A stretch of 64,000 bases of DNA from Stutzerimonas stutzeri (GTDB lineage: Bacteria > Pseudomonadota > Gammaproteobacteria > Pseudomonadales > Pseudomonadaceae). The notes below the pieces were generated by a model, which did no database searches, had not been told where the DNA came from, and was given only the letters and a program-made list of their open reading frames with translations. The stretch lies in NCBI RefSeq assembly GCF_000219605.1, contig NC_015740.1, positions 3,658,001 to 3,722,000 on the forward strand, written 5' to 3'. Position numbers and translations under genes: made by a program. The first letter of the stretch is position 1; each line of letters begins with the position of its first letter. Below are positions 33,645 to 43,020 of this stretch, piece by piece.

Positions 33645-36600
33645 ATGCAGAAGAAACTTAGAGACGACAAGGGTGGTAGTAGCCCTCCAGAGACCCCACC
33701 GCTACCCAATGGCGACCTATTCGCCGGCATCACTCCTGCGCGTAAGGGAGCAATCAGTGCTGCGCTTAGCGACGAGATAAATTCGCACCGGGCCAGGCTG
33801 GCACCGTTTTTCAATGGGCACGCCAAGCCTAACCCTTCGGTAAGTTTCGCCAACGACGGCACCGGCTTCGGCAAGTCCTACAACGTGTTCGACCAGTTCA
33901 TCGAGCACGCAGCAGTGCGTGGCGAACGTGGTGGCCACCGCAACCTGTTCTTTATCACCCCGCACAAGGCACAGATAGACGTCTCTAAGGCAACCCAGGA
34001 GAAGGCGGCTGCTCAGGGCGTCAGTATCCTCAGCTTCCTGGCGGAACAGGATTTATCCGACCTAAATTTTGTCGGCTGGGTATCGGGTGTTTGCAATGAA
34101 GATCTCTACGTCGGCTGGACTAGGACTCTCAAAACTGACTACTACCGCGAGACTATTGGCGAACTGAGTAGCGCGATTAGTGGACTCAAGATCACTGAGG
34201 CGGAGCAGACTCGATTCCTGAGGTCAGGGGTCACCGACTACCTGCGAGAAGCTGACCTTGAGCGTCGGATTGATGCCGCTAAAAGCCGGCTGCTCTATGC
34301 GTTGCAAGACTTGGCCAAGGCTGTAATCCGGGAGAAGATTGGCTCTGAGTTCCAGACCATTCACGAGCGTTTTCAGCGCGCCAAGGACGACCGTGATCGG
34401 GCTAAGATCCAAATCATCGATCACGTTCTACCGTTCGAGCGGGCCAAGGTGGGACCTACCATCTTCGTTGCCACCACCGCCCGATTCCTGAAACGCGCGT
34501 TCATCGGATATTTAGACAACAAGAAAGAACCCAATATCAAGAAGTTGGGCTTTGACGAAATTCTCGGAGCGAAACGCAGCCCAACCGATGCGGATGAGGA
34601 CGCCGCCGCCCCGATTGGGGCGGCCTGCAGCCTGAGCCATGATGAGCAAATTGCGTACCTGAAGAGTGACTTTTTCCTCCCCGACGAGGCCAACTATTTC
34701 CATCTGAACGGAATCACCTTCAACCTCGTGATCGACGAGGAGCACGACAGCTACGACCGGATTTTTGAGGACGGTAAGAAGAAGCTGATCAGCGAGAAGG
34801 TCAAGCCCCCTCATGTTATTGCCGGCCTCCACCGCCTGATGGAAATGATTTCGGCCACGTATGGCCCTGACGAGGAGGAACCCATCGCGTTCAACGAAGC
34901 TGTTCAGCTGATGAATGATCTCCGCCGGTATTACGATGAGGACTGCGAAACCAGCGTCAGCCTGGACTCCATTCTGCAAATGTGTTCCGGGAATGTCGGA
35001 CACATCACCATCGACAACCGTGATGTCGAGCAGATCCTCGCTTTGTCACGCAACATCTTCAGCATGACGCCAAGGCGCTTCTACAACGAGGATGCCCTCA
35101 AGCGTATTCGAATGCGGTCTGTCTGCGGCAAGAGCGAGATCCGCCTGTCCTTCAATGATGGCGGCCCCAGCACAGACCCAACTTTGCACGACTTCTTGCA
35201 AGTCATGCTTTGTGCCCTGTACGCCTGCTCCAAGATCCCTCAAAACAGCTCGCTAAGACATTTGCTGGCGCTGGGCGAGGATGCCAGTCAGAACGCCCCA
35301 CTTTCTGAGTTCATCACGAAGGCTCGTCAGCATAGCTCCTATGTCGCATCCATCTTCGACCGCGCTAAGGACGCCGAGATTTTCGTAGATGCGTTCTTCA
35401 CCTTCTTCGCTCCCAAAATCGTGTTTTCACTGGTCAAGGTGGACAAGATTCCCTTCGGAAATGACGCGGTGAAGAACCGTATTTTTGTCGACTTACACCT
35501 CGACCTAATCCTGGAACTACCTGAGGTCAAACTACTTCGTATCCTGCATGGAACACAGAACAGCTCGATGTGCCTGAGCGCCACAACGGGCTTCAAGGAC
35601 TCCTACTCTGGGAACTTCTCCAGAAAAATGCTGAGCCGCTATGGGGAAGCGCTTGGCGATAACCTTGGTGTACGAGTAATTCAGCGGTCTGTAGCGGACG
35701 TAAGTGCAATGGAAGACCTCCGTGAGGCCCGCGCCAAAGCCAGAACGATGCAAGTCAGGCCCTTCCACAACACCTCTGCAGATGACATCAGCGGTTTGCG
35801 CAGCGACCCTGCCTTCCAGAGTGCATACAAATTCTGGTCAAGCGCCCTGCTTCCTAAGGGCTACCGTGAAAGCAAGTATCGAATGTCAGCCTACCGCCGG
35901 CAGATCGAGGCCATGCTCATGGCCGCCTGGGATGGAAAGAACACCTTCATTCTCTCCCTGAACAACCGTTTTGCAGATCTTTTTAGAACCCTGTTGGCAC
36001 AGGGCCTTGAGGGTCGTTTAAAGGGTTTTCGGCGCAAGCACCAAGACAAGATTTTCGAGCTGAAACCTTTTGAGGACAAAGCTAGGATCAGGGTCATCCT
36101 CTTCAGCTCCCAGCTGGCTAAAGAGGTCAACATCGACGAGTACCTTAAGGTTGATGCAGACACTCGCATTTGCCTGATCTCCGCATACGGCAGCGCTGGT
36201 ACCGGCCTCAATCTGTTCATTGAGCGAAGCGAGGACAACTTCCACCAAGACTTCGACCGTCTGGTGCTGGTCAATACCCCCTTCTACAGCGCGATCCGCG
36301 AGAAGGACACCGGCCTCAACACCGTCAAAAACCATATTCTCCTGCTGAAACACATCTCATCCGGGGAGAACGAGGCTGTTCGTTTGTCTGAGTTCGACTC
36401 AAACCTGATGCAGCCCAAGAATCGCCGCATCCTAAACCACGAGCATGATCTAGCAGTGCTCAAGGCCATCATCCAGGCTGTAGGTCGCGTTGAAAGACGG
36501 GATAGCTATCTCCAAACCGAAATCTTACTACCGAGTGACGTCATCGACGACTTGGTGGTGAGGTATAGCCGACTTCGCCGTGAAGGTAACGACCTTCTCA

Positions 36601-37649
36601 TCAACAGCCTTTCGCTACTGAATCACAGGCTCATGCAGTTCTGCCTTGAACAAGCGGAGAGACGCTGCTTCCCATCCGAAGTGGAGCGCGAGCAGTTCAC
36701 CGCCAACGTAGCCGCCGCCGCTGACGACATCGAAAACTTCTTCAGCGGGGCATTCCGAAACAAGATTCTCAGCAGTGCGCGGGAAGGTAATCGGGATGCC
36801 ATCGAGCTCAATGAGCTGCTCAGGTCACCAGATAGCATCACCGCCCCTGAAAAGTACGTCCGCAAGCTCCTGGCCTCTCCTCTTGTAAAGGCCTCCAACT
36901 ACTACCAAGAAGTCATTAGTGCCTTTTACCTTCCGAGGCAGGTAACAGATCGAGTCACCGTCTGCACGAAATCGGAAAGCGTCTACCACCTTACCGACCT
37001 GCTTCATGGGCAAGCTGTCTATCAGCCCGGGAAATGGCTGGTTCCTGACTACGTGCGAACTGACGGCAAAGACACTGACTCAGGGCCCGGCATCGTTAAT
37101 CTAGCGTGCAACATGGCCAGCGATGGGGTGGATGTACACCTACCTAACCCAGCCCTCATCCCGCTCCTGAAGGGGAACGTGGGGGAATTCATCTTCTCGA
37201 AGGTGCTCTCTGCATTGGGGATCAAACCACTGAACCTGGATCAGTTGATCGATCTTCTCGGGCCCGCGGTGTACGAGTACTACGACACCTATGTACATGT
37301 CGATAACACCATCATCTGCATCGACGTGAAACGATGGTCGGGCACCCTGGACAACCACGAGCAATCTCTCAAAACCCTTCACAGAGCGGAGAAAAAAAGG
37401 CAGGACATGTATGAGCTATGTGGAGCACTGAACCTGACCCCACGCTTCCTCTATGTCAACACTCAACCCAACCACAACGATCTAAATGCCGAGCGCGAGT
37501 TCAATTTCGGGGAGTCAATCCACTTCCTAAACGCGTTCAAGACGATCACTAGCTACGTCCCTACCAAAGACAAAAACCGCATCTTTAAAGTCGATGACCG
37601 CTTGATGATCAACCCTACTCTGGTACAGCTGCTAAGGAGCGCGGAATGA
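33645..37649 (+). CDS. ddmD: DdmD-like SF2 helicase with C-terminal PD-(D/E)xK nuclease
   Basis: The start ATG follows AAGGA. The 1334-residue protein has SF2 helicase motifs: Walker A GTGFGKS at residues 72-78, VIDEEHDSYDRIF (DEEH at 364-367), SAT at 645-647, and QAVGRVERR at 944-952. The C-terminal region has a PD-(D/E)xK nuclease pattern: GEF (E1181), then ICIDVKRW (D1227, K1229). DdmD of Vibrio cholerae has this architecture and is recruited by DdmE to degrade invading plasmids. The assignment rests on architecture and on the downstream partner of DdmE length. This copy is somewhat longer than the Vibrio protein. The next gene overlaps its stop (ATGA). Confidence 0.75.
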   Translation: MQKKLRDDKGGSSPPETPPLPNGDLFAGITPARKGAISAALSDEINSHRARLAPFFNGHAKPNPSVSFANDGTGFGKSYNVFDQFIEHAAVRGERGGHRNLFFITPHKAQIDVSKATQEKAAAQGVSILSFLAEQDLSDLNFVGWVSGVCNEDLYVGWTRTLKTDYYRETIGELSSAISGLKITEAEQTRFLRSGVTDYLREADLERRIDAAKSRLLYALQDLAKAVIREKIGSEFQTIHERFQRAKDDRDRAKIQIIDHVLPFERAKVGPTIFVATTARFLKRAFIGYLDNKKEPNIKKLGFDEILGAKRSPTDADEDAAAPIGAACSLSHDEQIAYLKSDFFLPDEANYFHLNGITFNLVIDEEHDSYDRIFEDGKKKLISEKVKPPHVIAGLHRLMEMISATYGPDEEEPIAFNEAVQLMNDLRRYYDEDCETSVSLDSILQMCSGNVGHITIDNRDVEQILALSRNIFSMTPRRFYNEDALKRIRMRSVCGKSEIRLSFNDGGPSTDPTLHDFLQVMLCALYACSKIPQNSSLRHLLALGEDASQNAPLSEFITKARQHSSYVASIFDRAKDAEIFVDAFFTFFAPKIVFSLVKVDKIPFGNDAVKNRIFVDLHLDLILELPEVKLLRILHGTQNSSMCLSATTGFKDSYSGNFSRKMLSRYGEALGDNLGVRVIQRSVADVSAMEDLREARAKARTMQVRPFHNTSADDISGLRSDPAFQSAYKFWSSALLPKGYRESKYRMSAYRRQIEAMLMAAWDGKNTFILSLNNRFADLFRTLLAQGLEGRLKGFRRKHQDKIFELKPFEDKARIRVILFSSQLAKEVNIDEYLKVDADTRICLISAYGSAGTGLNLFIERSEDNFHQDFDRLVLVNTPFYSAIREKDTGLNTVKNHILLLKHISSGENEAVRLSEFDSNLMQPKNRRILNHEHDLAVLKAIIQAVGRVERRDSYLQTEILLPSDVIDDLVVRYSRLRREGNDLLINSLSLLNHRLMQFCLEQAERRCFPSEVEREQFTANVAAAADDIENFFSGAFRNKILSSAREGNRDAIELNELLRSPDSITAPEKYVRKLLASPLVKASNYYQEVISAFYLPRQVTDRVTVCTKSESVYHLTDLLHGQAVYQPGKWLVPDYVRTDGKDTDSGPGIVNLACNMASDGVDVHLPNPALIPLLKGNVGEFIFSKVLSALGIKPLNLDQLIDLLGPAVYEYYDTYVHVDNTIICIDVKRWSGTLDNHEQSLKTLHRAEKKRQDMYELCGALNLTPRFLYVNTQPNHNDLNAEREFNFGESIHFLNAFKTITSYVPTKDKNRIFKVDDRLMINPTLVQLLRSAE

Positions 37650-39724
37650 CCCTTTTCAATGTCTTGGAACCAGGAACAGCCGCCAAGGCCCGCACCAACA
37701 TGCTGAAGCTACCTGGTGACTTGGAGACCATCATTGATCTCTTGTCGGCCCCCACCGAAGGGGTTGGGCATATTCAGGCAGCCGTGGTTGAGGTAACCCG
37801 TAACTCCGACGAGAGGACCGAGAGGTACTACCAGCGCGTTGACTCGACCATCAAGGACTTCATCCGCCAGAAGCTTGGCCTTCCTGCTTCCACCAAAGTG
37901 CACTACAGCAAATTCAACGCGAGAAAGGGGGCTTTCGGTTTCCTATATCTGAGCGCCTTCCCCCCTGAACCAGGCCAGGTCCGTGAGGTCATCGCTAAGC
38001 ATTCGCTGAATCCTCTCTACGCGATTCAGGCCCTGCTGGACCTGAAACTCAAACTCTCGTTTCTCATGGATGTGGACAAGCACTACGAAATTGCCCCGGT
38101 CGAGTTCAATGCTGACCTGTACATTGGACTGATGCTGAGCCGCACATCCAGGGACGGAAAATTTGTCTTCGATGCACTGGCGTACGACCTGTTCTTCTCC
38201 AAAGAACAGGAGCTCGCCATTAAGCTCAATCGAGTGGTCATGGAATGCTCCTCCACACAGGACTCCATAAGCCGATCGATCACAGACAGCGGCGAGCTCA
38301 TGTTCGACTGGGCCGGGAAGCGATTCGAGCGCACCCGCCGGCTCAGCGCGACAACGAACAGTGATCGCAACTACATGGCCTTCGCCACGAACAATGAAAA
38401 TGCCAGGGCCTGCGATCGCTATGAAAACAGCATCAACTACCATCAAACCGACTGTATCAATCGAATCGAGCGCTTACTGAATCTGTCAGGGGTTGAGTTT
38501 ATCCCTGTCGTGTACGAAGCCACTCACCAGGTCAAGGCCTTCCTAGAAGGACTTCCGACCATGTCCAACCCACTTTGGCTGCTCGACACTGTCACGAGCT
38601 ATTCAAGTGATGAGGCCCGACTTGGCTTCATCAGCGAGCTCGTCGACAGGTTTGGAGCATCAAAAGTGCTGGCCGCCGACTCCCTTCCAGACCCCACGCA
38701 ACTGGATGTGGGCACAACGAACTATCTGGTTCTTAGTGAGAAGGTCAAAACCGTTGGCGGGAGCAAGAACGGATCCAGCATCTTTGAAACCTCCATCGAC
38801 GAGTCCTTCAACTCCTTCTGGCAGGCTCTTGCTGCCAAGCAACGCAATCCCACAGCAGAGTTCGACTACTACACGTCGGTGAAACTACATCGCTTCGCCC
38901 AGTCTATCGGTAGCATCTGCCAGGGGTTCAACGTAGTCGCCAGCAAGCTGCCATCTGAGGCGGCCATCGAAAAATCCCTGCAGGAGCTGGCCCTAAAAGA
39001 GGCAATCCATAAGGACAGAGCCGTAACCATCAGCGAAGCAACGCTGCCCACAATGTCACTGGAGCTGATGAGTTGCCGGAGGGACTGGAAGGAGAACGTC
39101 TATATCCAGGTTCTGGATGTATCCATTGCCGGCAAGACAATAAAAATTGAGCGATCGCGACGATACGACGAGGCCTCCAAGGGGGAATTCAACTACGAAT
39201 TCAAAAAGCTCAGTAGTGCCCTCGGTAAAGGCGATGCGAAACCCTTCGATGTCATTTGGGATGGAGCATTCCTGATCCGCGACAAAGAAACAAACGCCTG
39301 GCTAAACGCTTACAGAACCGATCGGATACCCTCGATCATCGGGAACACCCTGTTCGACAACCAGGAGCGTCAGGACAAAGGCATGCCTCCGTCACGAGAG
39401 GTCGGCATCCAAATATCTGCCCTCCCGTACTACCTCACGCCAACTAGGCAGAAACAGCGCCATAGCATCTTTATCCAGGATAACGGTACTGAAGGGGCTT
39501 GGTTCTTTGTTGCGTCTAACAAAGCAGCCAACAACACCATCCCGAAGCAAAGCCTCGTCTACAACGTAGTAATCACGAACGATTCCGGAGCGAAGGTTCC
39601 CGTCTTGAGCCACCCGCTGGGTGAGATGTTCTTCTCTACGTTCACCTTTGACATAGTGAAGCTCCGGGAATCGGCCAAGACCTCGATCCTTCAAAAAATC
39701 GTGGAGCTGTGTCTGCACAACTGA
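37646..39724 (+). CDS. ddmE: DdmE-like Argonaute-related protein
   Basis: The 692-residue protein, whose start overlaps the helicase stop by ATGA, is close in length to DdmE of Vibrio cholerae, a catalytically inactive short-guide-binding prokaryotic Argonaute relative. I infer the identity mainly from the partner and length. The C-terminal half, with alternating strands such as VEFIPVVYEA, TNYLVLSEKV and HSIFIQDNGTEGAWFFV, would suit MID-PIWI-like folds, and no DEDX catalytic tetrad is obvious. In the known system DdmE uses DNA guides to find plasmids and then recruits DdmD. An alternative is another unnamed helicase-nuclease partner protein. Confidence 0.65.
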   Translation: MTLFNVLEPGTAAKARTNMLKLPGDLETIIDLLSAPTEGVGHIQAAVVEVTRNSDERTERYYQRVDSTIKDFIRQKLGLPASTKVHYSKFNARKGAFGFLYLSAFPPEPGQVREVIAKHSLNPLYAIQALLDLKLKLSFLMDVDKHYEIAPVEFNADLYIGLMLSRTSRDGKFVFDALAYDLFFSKEQELAIKLNRVVMECSSTQDSISRSITDSGELMFDWAGKRFERTRRLSATTNSDRNYMAFATNNENARACDRYENSINYHQTDCINRIERLLNLSGVEFIPVVYEATHQVKAFLEGLPTMSNPLWLLDTVTSYSSDEARLGFISELVDRFGASKVLAADSLPDPTQLDVGTTNYLVLSEKVKTVGGSKNGSSIFETSIDESFNSFWQALAAKQRNPTAEFDYYTSVKLHRFAQSIGSICQGFNVVASKLPSEAAIEKSLQELALKEAIHKDRAVTISEATLPTMSLELMSCRRDWKENVYIQVLDVSIAGKTIKIERSRRYDEASKGEFNYEFKKLSSALGKGDAKPFDVIWDGAFLIRDKETNAWLNAYRTDRIPSIIGNTLFDNQERQDKGMPPSREVGIQISALPYYLTPTRQKQRHSIFIQDNGTEGAWFFVASNKAANNTIPKQSLVYNVVITNDSGAKVPVLSHPLGEMFFSTFTFDIVKLRESAKTSILQKIVELCLHN

Positions 39725-39965
39725 ACAGAGCGGGACTCCACATTGGCGCCGTACGCAAGGGACACTCCCCCCAGCAGAGATGTTTCGCACCAGATCAAGA
39801 CGAGGATCGCATTTCGCCTCAAGCGTACTCGAAAGTGTCCGTGCTAGCGGGGCTTCTACAAGGGTGCATTGGTCATGGACGTACCAATATCCAGGGCCCC
39901 AGCACATCTGAACTACTACCCCTCGCTCAGCCCCCTCGGCCCTCGCTATGGCGCAGATCGCCTAG

Positions 39966-40028
39966 AACTGCGCCAAATTCGCCACTCCAATTGGCGCAGT
40001 TCAGAAAACTGCGCCATAATTGCGCCAA
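39966..40028. promoter_or_regulatory. Cluster of TGCGCCAA repeats upstream of the Fic gene
   Basis: AACTGCGCCAA (39966-39976) and TTGGCGCAGTT (39991-40001) form a perfect 11-bp inverted repeat. A third copy, AACTGCGCCA, follows at 40007-40016 and a shorter TGCGCCAA at 40021-40028. The cluster lies 27-90 bases before the Fic ATG in a 331-base gap. The N-terminal winged helix of the Fic protein is a plausible binder, which would make the gene self-regulated. The remainder of the gap shows nothing else. Confidence 0.6.
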
Positions 40029-40055
40029 CAGCATTCAAACGGCGCCACCTAAGCT

Positions 40056-41411
40056 ATGCCCTCCTCCACAGACATACTCAACAGTATCCAGGCATCTGGG
40101 AACGGTCTGACGCTGACTGAGCTATTGGCCAAACATCCCGACATTGCTCGGAGAACAGCGCAGCGACTGATTGCAAAGCTGATAGCAAGCGGTCAGATCT
40201 CAGCGCAGGGTGAAGGTAGAGCACGGCGCTATTTCGGAACTGCTATCCAAGCAGAAACCAGCACCCTGGACACTGATAGCTTTCCGTCCTTTATCCCGCT
40301 GTCGGCAGACAGCCGGGACATCCTCGCTTACATCAACCAACCACCTGAAGCGCGCAAGCCCGTAGGCTACCAGCGCGACTTTCTTGACACCTACCAGCCG
40401 AACGCAACGAGCTACCTGCCAGAATCACTGCGGCGCCAACTGCACAGAATGGGCAAAACCACAGATGCCTTGGAGCCTGCAGGCACGTACAGCCGCGCAG
40501 TCCTGAATCGCCTGCTGATTGATTTATCGTGGGCATCGAGTCACCTGGAGGGGAACACCTACTCGCGACTCGATACGCGACAGCTGATTGAGCATGGAAA
40601 GGCCGCACAAGGTAAAGCAGCCATCGAAACACAGATGATCTTGAACCATAAAACGGCAATCGAGCTGTTGGTCGAGAACATTGAAAGTGCAGAGTTCAAC
40701 CGCTACACATTGATGAACCTGCACAGCGCCTTGGCCGAGAACCTGCTCCCAAATCCTGCAGATGAAGGCCGCATCCGGCAGCATGCCGTCGACATTGGGA
40801 AAAGCACCTATCGCCCTCTCTCAACACAACAACAGATTGAGGACACCTTGGAGGTTCTGCTTAGCAAGGCCAATCAGATTACTGATCCGTTCGAGCAGTC
40901 GTTCTTCATGATGGTGCACCTGCCCTACCTGCAGCCCTTTGCCGACATCAACAAGCGCACCTCCAGACTGGCAGCGAACCTGCCACTGTTTCGCGCCAAC
41001 CTATGTCCGCTGACATTTCTGGATGTACCCGAACAGGCCTACAGCCGCGCCACGTTGGGCGTATACGAAATGACCCGGGTAGAGCTGCTGCGCGACCTGT
41101 ACCTCTGGGCCTATGAACGCTCAACGCAGGAGTACCTGGCAATCAAGCAAGACCTTGCTGAACCAGACCCACTTAGACTGACCTGGCGGGACTTCATCAA
41201 ATCGACCATTCGAGAGGTCGTCACTCATCCTGAGCTTGATCCGCTGACCTGCATTCAACACGCAGTAGCTGAGCATGTTTCAGACACTGAGCAGCCAGAA
41301 GTACAAGCCCTGATCGTTGAAGAGCTCCGACGACTGCACGAAGGGGTGCTGGCGCGTTACGGATTACGGCCATCCGAGTTCACCCTCTGGAAATCGCGCC
41401 ATGGGAATTGA
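40056..41411 (+). CDS. Fic-family protein with N-terminal winged helix and atypical Fic motif
   Basis: The 451-residue protein begins with a helix-turn-helix (LTLTELLAKHPDIARRTAQR). It then has an inhibitory-helix-like SSHLEGN segment and a Fic core. The expected HPFxxGNGR signature reads QPFADINKRTSR at residues 293-304, so the catalytic histidine position holds glutamine; an upstream histidine sits at 288 in HLPYLQPF. Classical AMP transfer may therefore be lost or altered, although this variant recurs in a Fic subfamily. The C-terminal third is unrecognised. Its 3' end overlaps the next gene, suggesting an operon with the phosphatase-like and AbrB genes. Alternatives are a transcriptional regulator or a toxin-type modifier. 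Confidence 0.8.
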   Translation: MPSSTDILNSIQASGNGLTLTELLAKHPDIARRTAQRLIAKLIASGQISAQGEGRARRYFGTAIQAETSTLDTDSFPSFIPLSADSRDILAYINQPPEARKPVGYQRDFLDTYQPNATSYLPESLRRQLHRMGKTTDALEPAGTYSRAVLNRLLIDLSWASSHLEGNTYSRLDTRQLIEHGKAAQGKAAIETQMILNHKTAIELLVENIESAEFNRYTLMNLHSALAENLLPNPADEGRIRQHAVDIGKSTYRPLSTQQQIEDTLEVLLSKANQITDPFEQSFFMMVHLPYLQPFADINKRTSRLAANLPLFRANLCPLTFLDVPEQAYSRATLGVYEMTRVELLRDLYLWAYERSTQEYLAIKQDLAEPDPLRLTWRDFIKSTIREVVTHPELDPLTCIQHAVAEHVSDTEQPEVQALIVEELRRLHEGVLARYGLRPSEFTLWKSRHGN

Positions 41412-42276
41412 TGATCTCACACCCAACCATTCACGCCCTCAGACAGAAAGCGAACACTCAATATTAAGCCCTATGGATTACGAAAGCCTTCTTGCACAGG
41501 TCGTCCAACTAGTCGAAGACGCTGGCCTGCTGCTCATTACTGAATGGCAGCGCCCAGAAGGACCTCGCGGCTCAGGCGATAAAGCAGATGTCGATGTTGA
41601 AATTGAATCACTGCTAAAGCCGCGGTTACTGCAGCTGCTCGACTGTGATTTCTGGGGTGAGGAAACAGGCCATAGGCTCACAGGAGCCAGGTATTGCTGG
41701 GTTGTTGACCCCAATGATGGGACTGCAGACTTCCTGAAAGGCCACAAAGGCTCTGCAATATCTGTCGGCTTGCTTGAGGATGCCCAACCGGTGCTTGGCG
41801 TGGTCTATGCACCTGTTTTGCTGGATGGTGATTCCGACTGCGTCGCATGGGCAAAAGGGGCACCGTGTGTGCTTCGCAATGGGAGCCCCATTAAAGCGAC
41901 ACTCACCCAAAAAGAATGGAATCAAGACAGCAGAGTTATGGTCAGCACTGCGGCAACGAACAAGCCCGAAATCAATTCTGAATTGTGCTCACCAGGTTGC
42001 TTTGTGGCGATGCCCAGCATCGCCTATCGGTTGGCACGAGTCGCAGCAGGTGATGGGGATGCAGGCGTATCGCTTGTGCCGGTTTCAGCACACGATGTGG
42101 CTGCAGGTCATGCGCTGCTAATTGGCGCAGGGGGCGTGCTGATTGACCAGGATGGGAACAGCATCACTTATGTCACTGAAGCCGACATGCAGACAGTATC
42201 TCGGAGATGCTTTGGCGGTACGCGAGAAGCCTGCCAGTCACTGGCAAGCCGAAATTGGAGCAAGGTATTTACATGA
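41401..42276 (+). CDS. Inositol monophosphatase / CysQ-family phosphatase
   Basis: The 291-residue product belongs to the metal-dependent IMPase superfamily: FWGEE provides metal-binding glutamates and WVVDPNDGTADFLKG is the DPxDGT motif. A later AHDVAAGHALLIGAGG segment matches the family's second signature. Members remove phosphate from inositol phosphates or 3'-phosphoadenosine 5'-phosphate. The start is uncertain: an ATG at 41401 overlaps the Fic stop and another at 41473 lies nearer the conserved fold. Neighbours suggest a modifier-phosphatase-antitoxin-like operon; whether the enzyme acts on a Fic product is speculation. Confidence 0.75.
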   Translation: MGIDDLTPNHSRPQTESEHSILSPMDYESLLAQVVQLVEDAGLLLITEWQRPEGPRGSGDKADVDVEIESLLKPRLLQLLDCDFWGEETGHRLTGARYCWVVDPNDGTADFLKGHKGSAISVGLLEDAQPVLGVVYAPVLLDGDSDCVAWAKGAPCVLRNGSPIKATLTQKEWNQDSRVMVSTAATNKPEINSELCSPGCFVAMPSIAYRLARVAAGDGDAGVSLVPVSAHDVAAGHALLIGAGGVLIDQDGNSITYVTEADMQTVSRRCFGGTREACQSLASRNWSKVFT

Positions 42277-42512
42277 AAACGCTAAAAGTCGTGATCGAGG
42301 ATTGGGATGGTGATGGCGCCATTCGCATTCCCGATGAGGTCCTCCAAGAGCTCGGTGTAGATGTTGGTGACTCCCTTTATCTAGTCGAGGAATACGTTGG
42401 CTCAACGCGGTGCCTAGTGCTGAGCAAAACTGAACGCACTCCAGACCGCGTTGATGAACTGGTCGGACACTGGGATACCTTCGGAAAAGTGCAGAATGTT
42501 ACGGATGATTGA
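42273..42512 (+). CDS. AbrB/MazE-type (SpoVT-AbrB) DNA-binding protein
   Basis: The 79-residue protein starts at an ATG overlapping the upstream stop. It has the swapped-hairpin beta strands of AbrB-type domains (DGAIRIPDEVLQELGVDVGD, SLYLVEE). Such proteins are usually antitoxins or autoregulators. Here it ends the Fic/phosphatase operon, so it may counter or regulate the Fic protein. No PIN or MazF toxin follows. Confidence 0.75.
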   Translation: MKTLKVVIEDWDGDGAIRIPDEVLQELGVDVGDSLYLVEEYVGSTRCLVLSKTERTPDRVDELVGHWDTFGKVQNVTDD

Positions 42513-42828
42513 GCAGGCAACCAGGCAGAACTGGCTGCCCTGCCTGTCGCATGACGTCATGAGCAAAGCGTTTAGAGGACTGATCGGGGCAACCACCTGA
42601 ACCAAAACGCCTTGATCAATCCAGTCAGTTCAACTCCCCAGAAAGGATTTGAACGCAAAAAACCCTCCCTGTACCGCGCTAAGCCTTTGAAGTGAAAATC
42701 GATTTGGATGCGCTCTTGACGGAAGGCTCAAGGTTCCTATACTGCTCAACGACTGAGTGAAATCCTACAAATCAGTTTTCCGAGGCCAAGCGCCTGAAAC
42801 GCTGATTTGAGCTGGGCATTTGTGTCTT

Positions 42829-42855
42829 TGGATTCAAATCCCCCCGGCTCCACCA
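42829..42855. other. Attachment-site scar: 3' end of a tmRNA/tRNA-like gene
   Basis: TTGGATTCAAAT, six C residues and GGCTCCACCA give a T-loop (TTCAAAT), a 3' T-stem, an acceptor strand CGGCTCC and ACCA. The CGGCTCCACCA end matches what I know of Pseudomonas ssrA. The 5' T-stem is not complementary and no gene body precedes it. This is therefore a duplicated attachment half rather than a functional RNA gene. A P4-like integrase gene begins about 165 bases downstream, marking the junction of two tandem elements. Confidence 0.65.
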
Positions 42856-42900
42856 AATGTAAGTTTCCACATGTTCCCACATGACCGGAAACACCCTGAA

Positions 42901-42926
42901 AAGCCCGCCCCGTGCGGGCTTTCTTG
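42901..42926 (+). terminator. Rho-independent terminator
   Basis: AAGCCCGC, a CCCGT-type loop and GCGGGCTTTCTT form a strong GC stem followed by a T-rich tract. It follows the tmRNA/tRNA-like 3' end by about 45 bases, as would a terminator of that RNA gene carried along in the attachment region. Confidence 0.75.
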
Positions 42927-42968
42927 TATCTGCATGTCCCTGAACGCGCCCCTATACAATTGCCCACC

Positions 42969-43018
42969 GTGTATCCCGCCGTGTATCCTTTGACAAAAAG
43001 TGAACCGAGGGGATACAC
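42969..43018. repeat. GTGTATCC repeats upstream of the integrase gene
   Basis: GTGTATCC occurs at 42969-42976 and 42981-42988, with its inverse GGATACAC at 43011-43018 overlapping the ribosome site of the integrase gene. Such repeats beside an att site suit integrase arm-binding or self-regulation. Inference only. Confidence 0.45.
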
Positions 43019-43020
43019 GA

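Noticed and set aside
42520..42560. Another palindromic operator (CTGTCGCATGACG)
   Set aside because: Only one half-site is present and no gene start lies at the usual distance.
42760..42855. A functional tmRNA or tRNA gene
   Set aside because: Only the last about 26 bases fit; there is no 5' acceptor strand, matching T-stem or gene body upstream.
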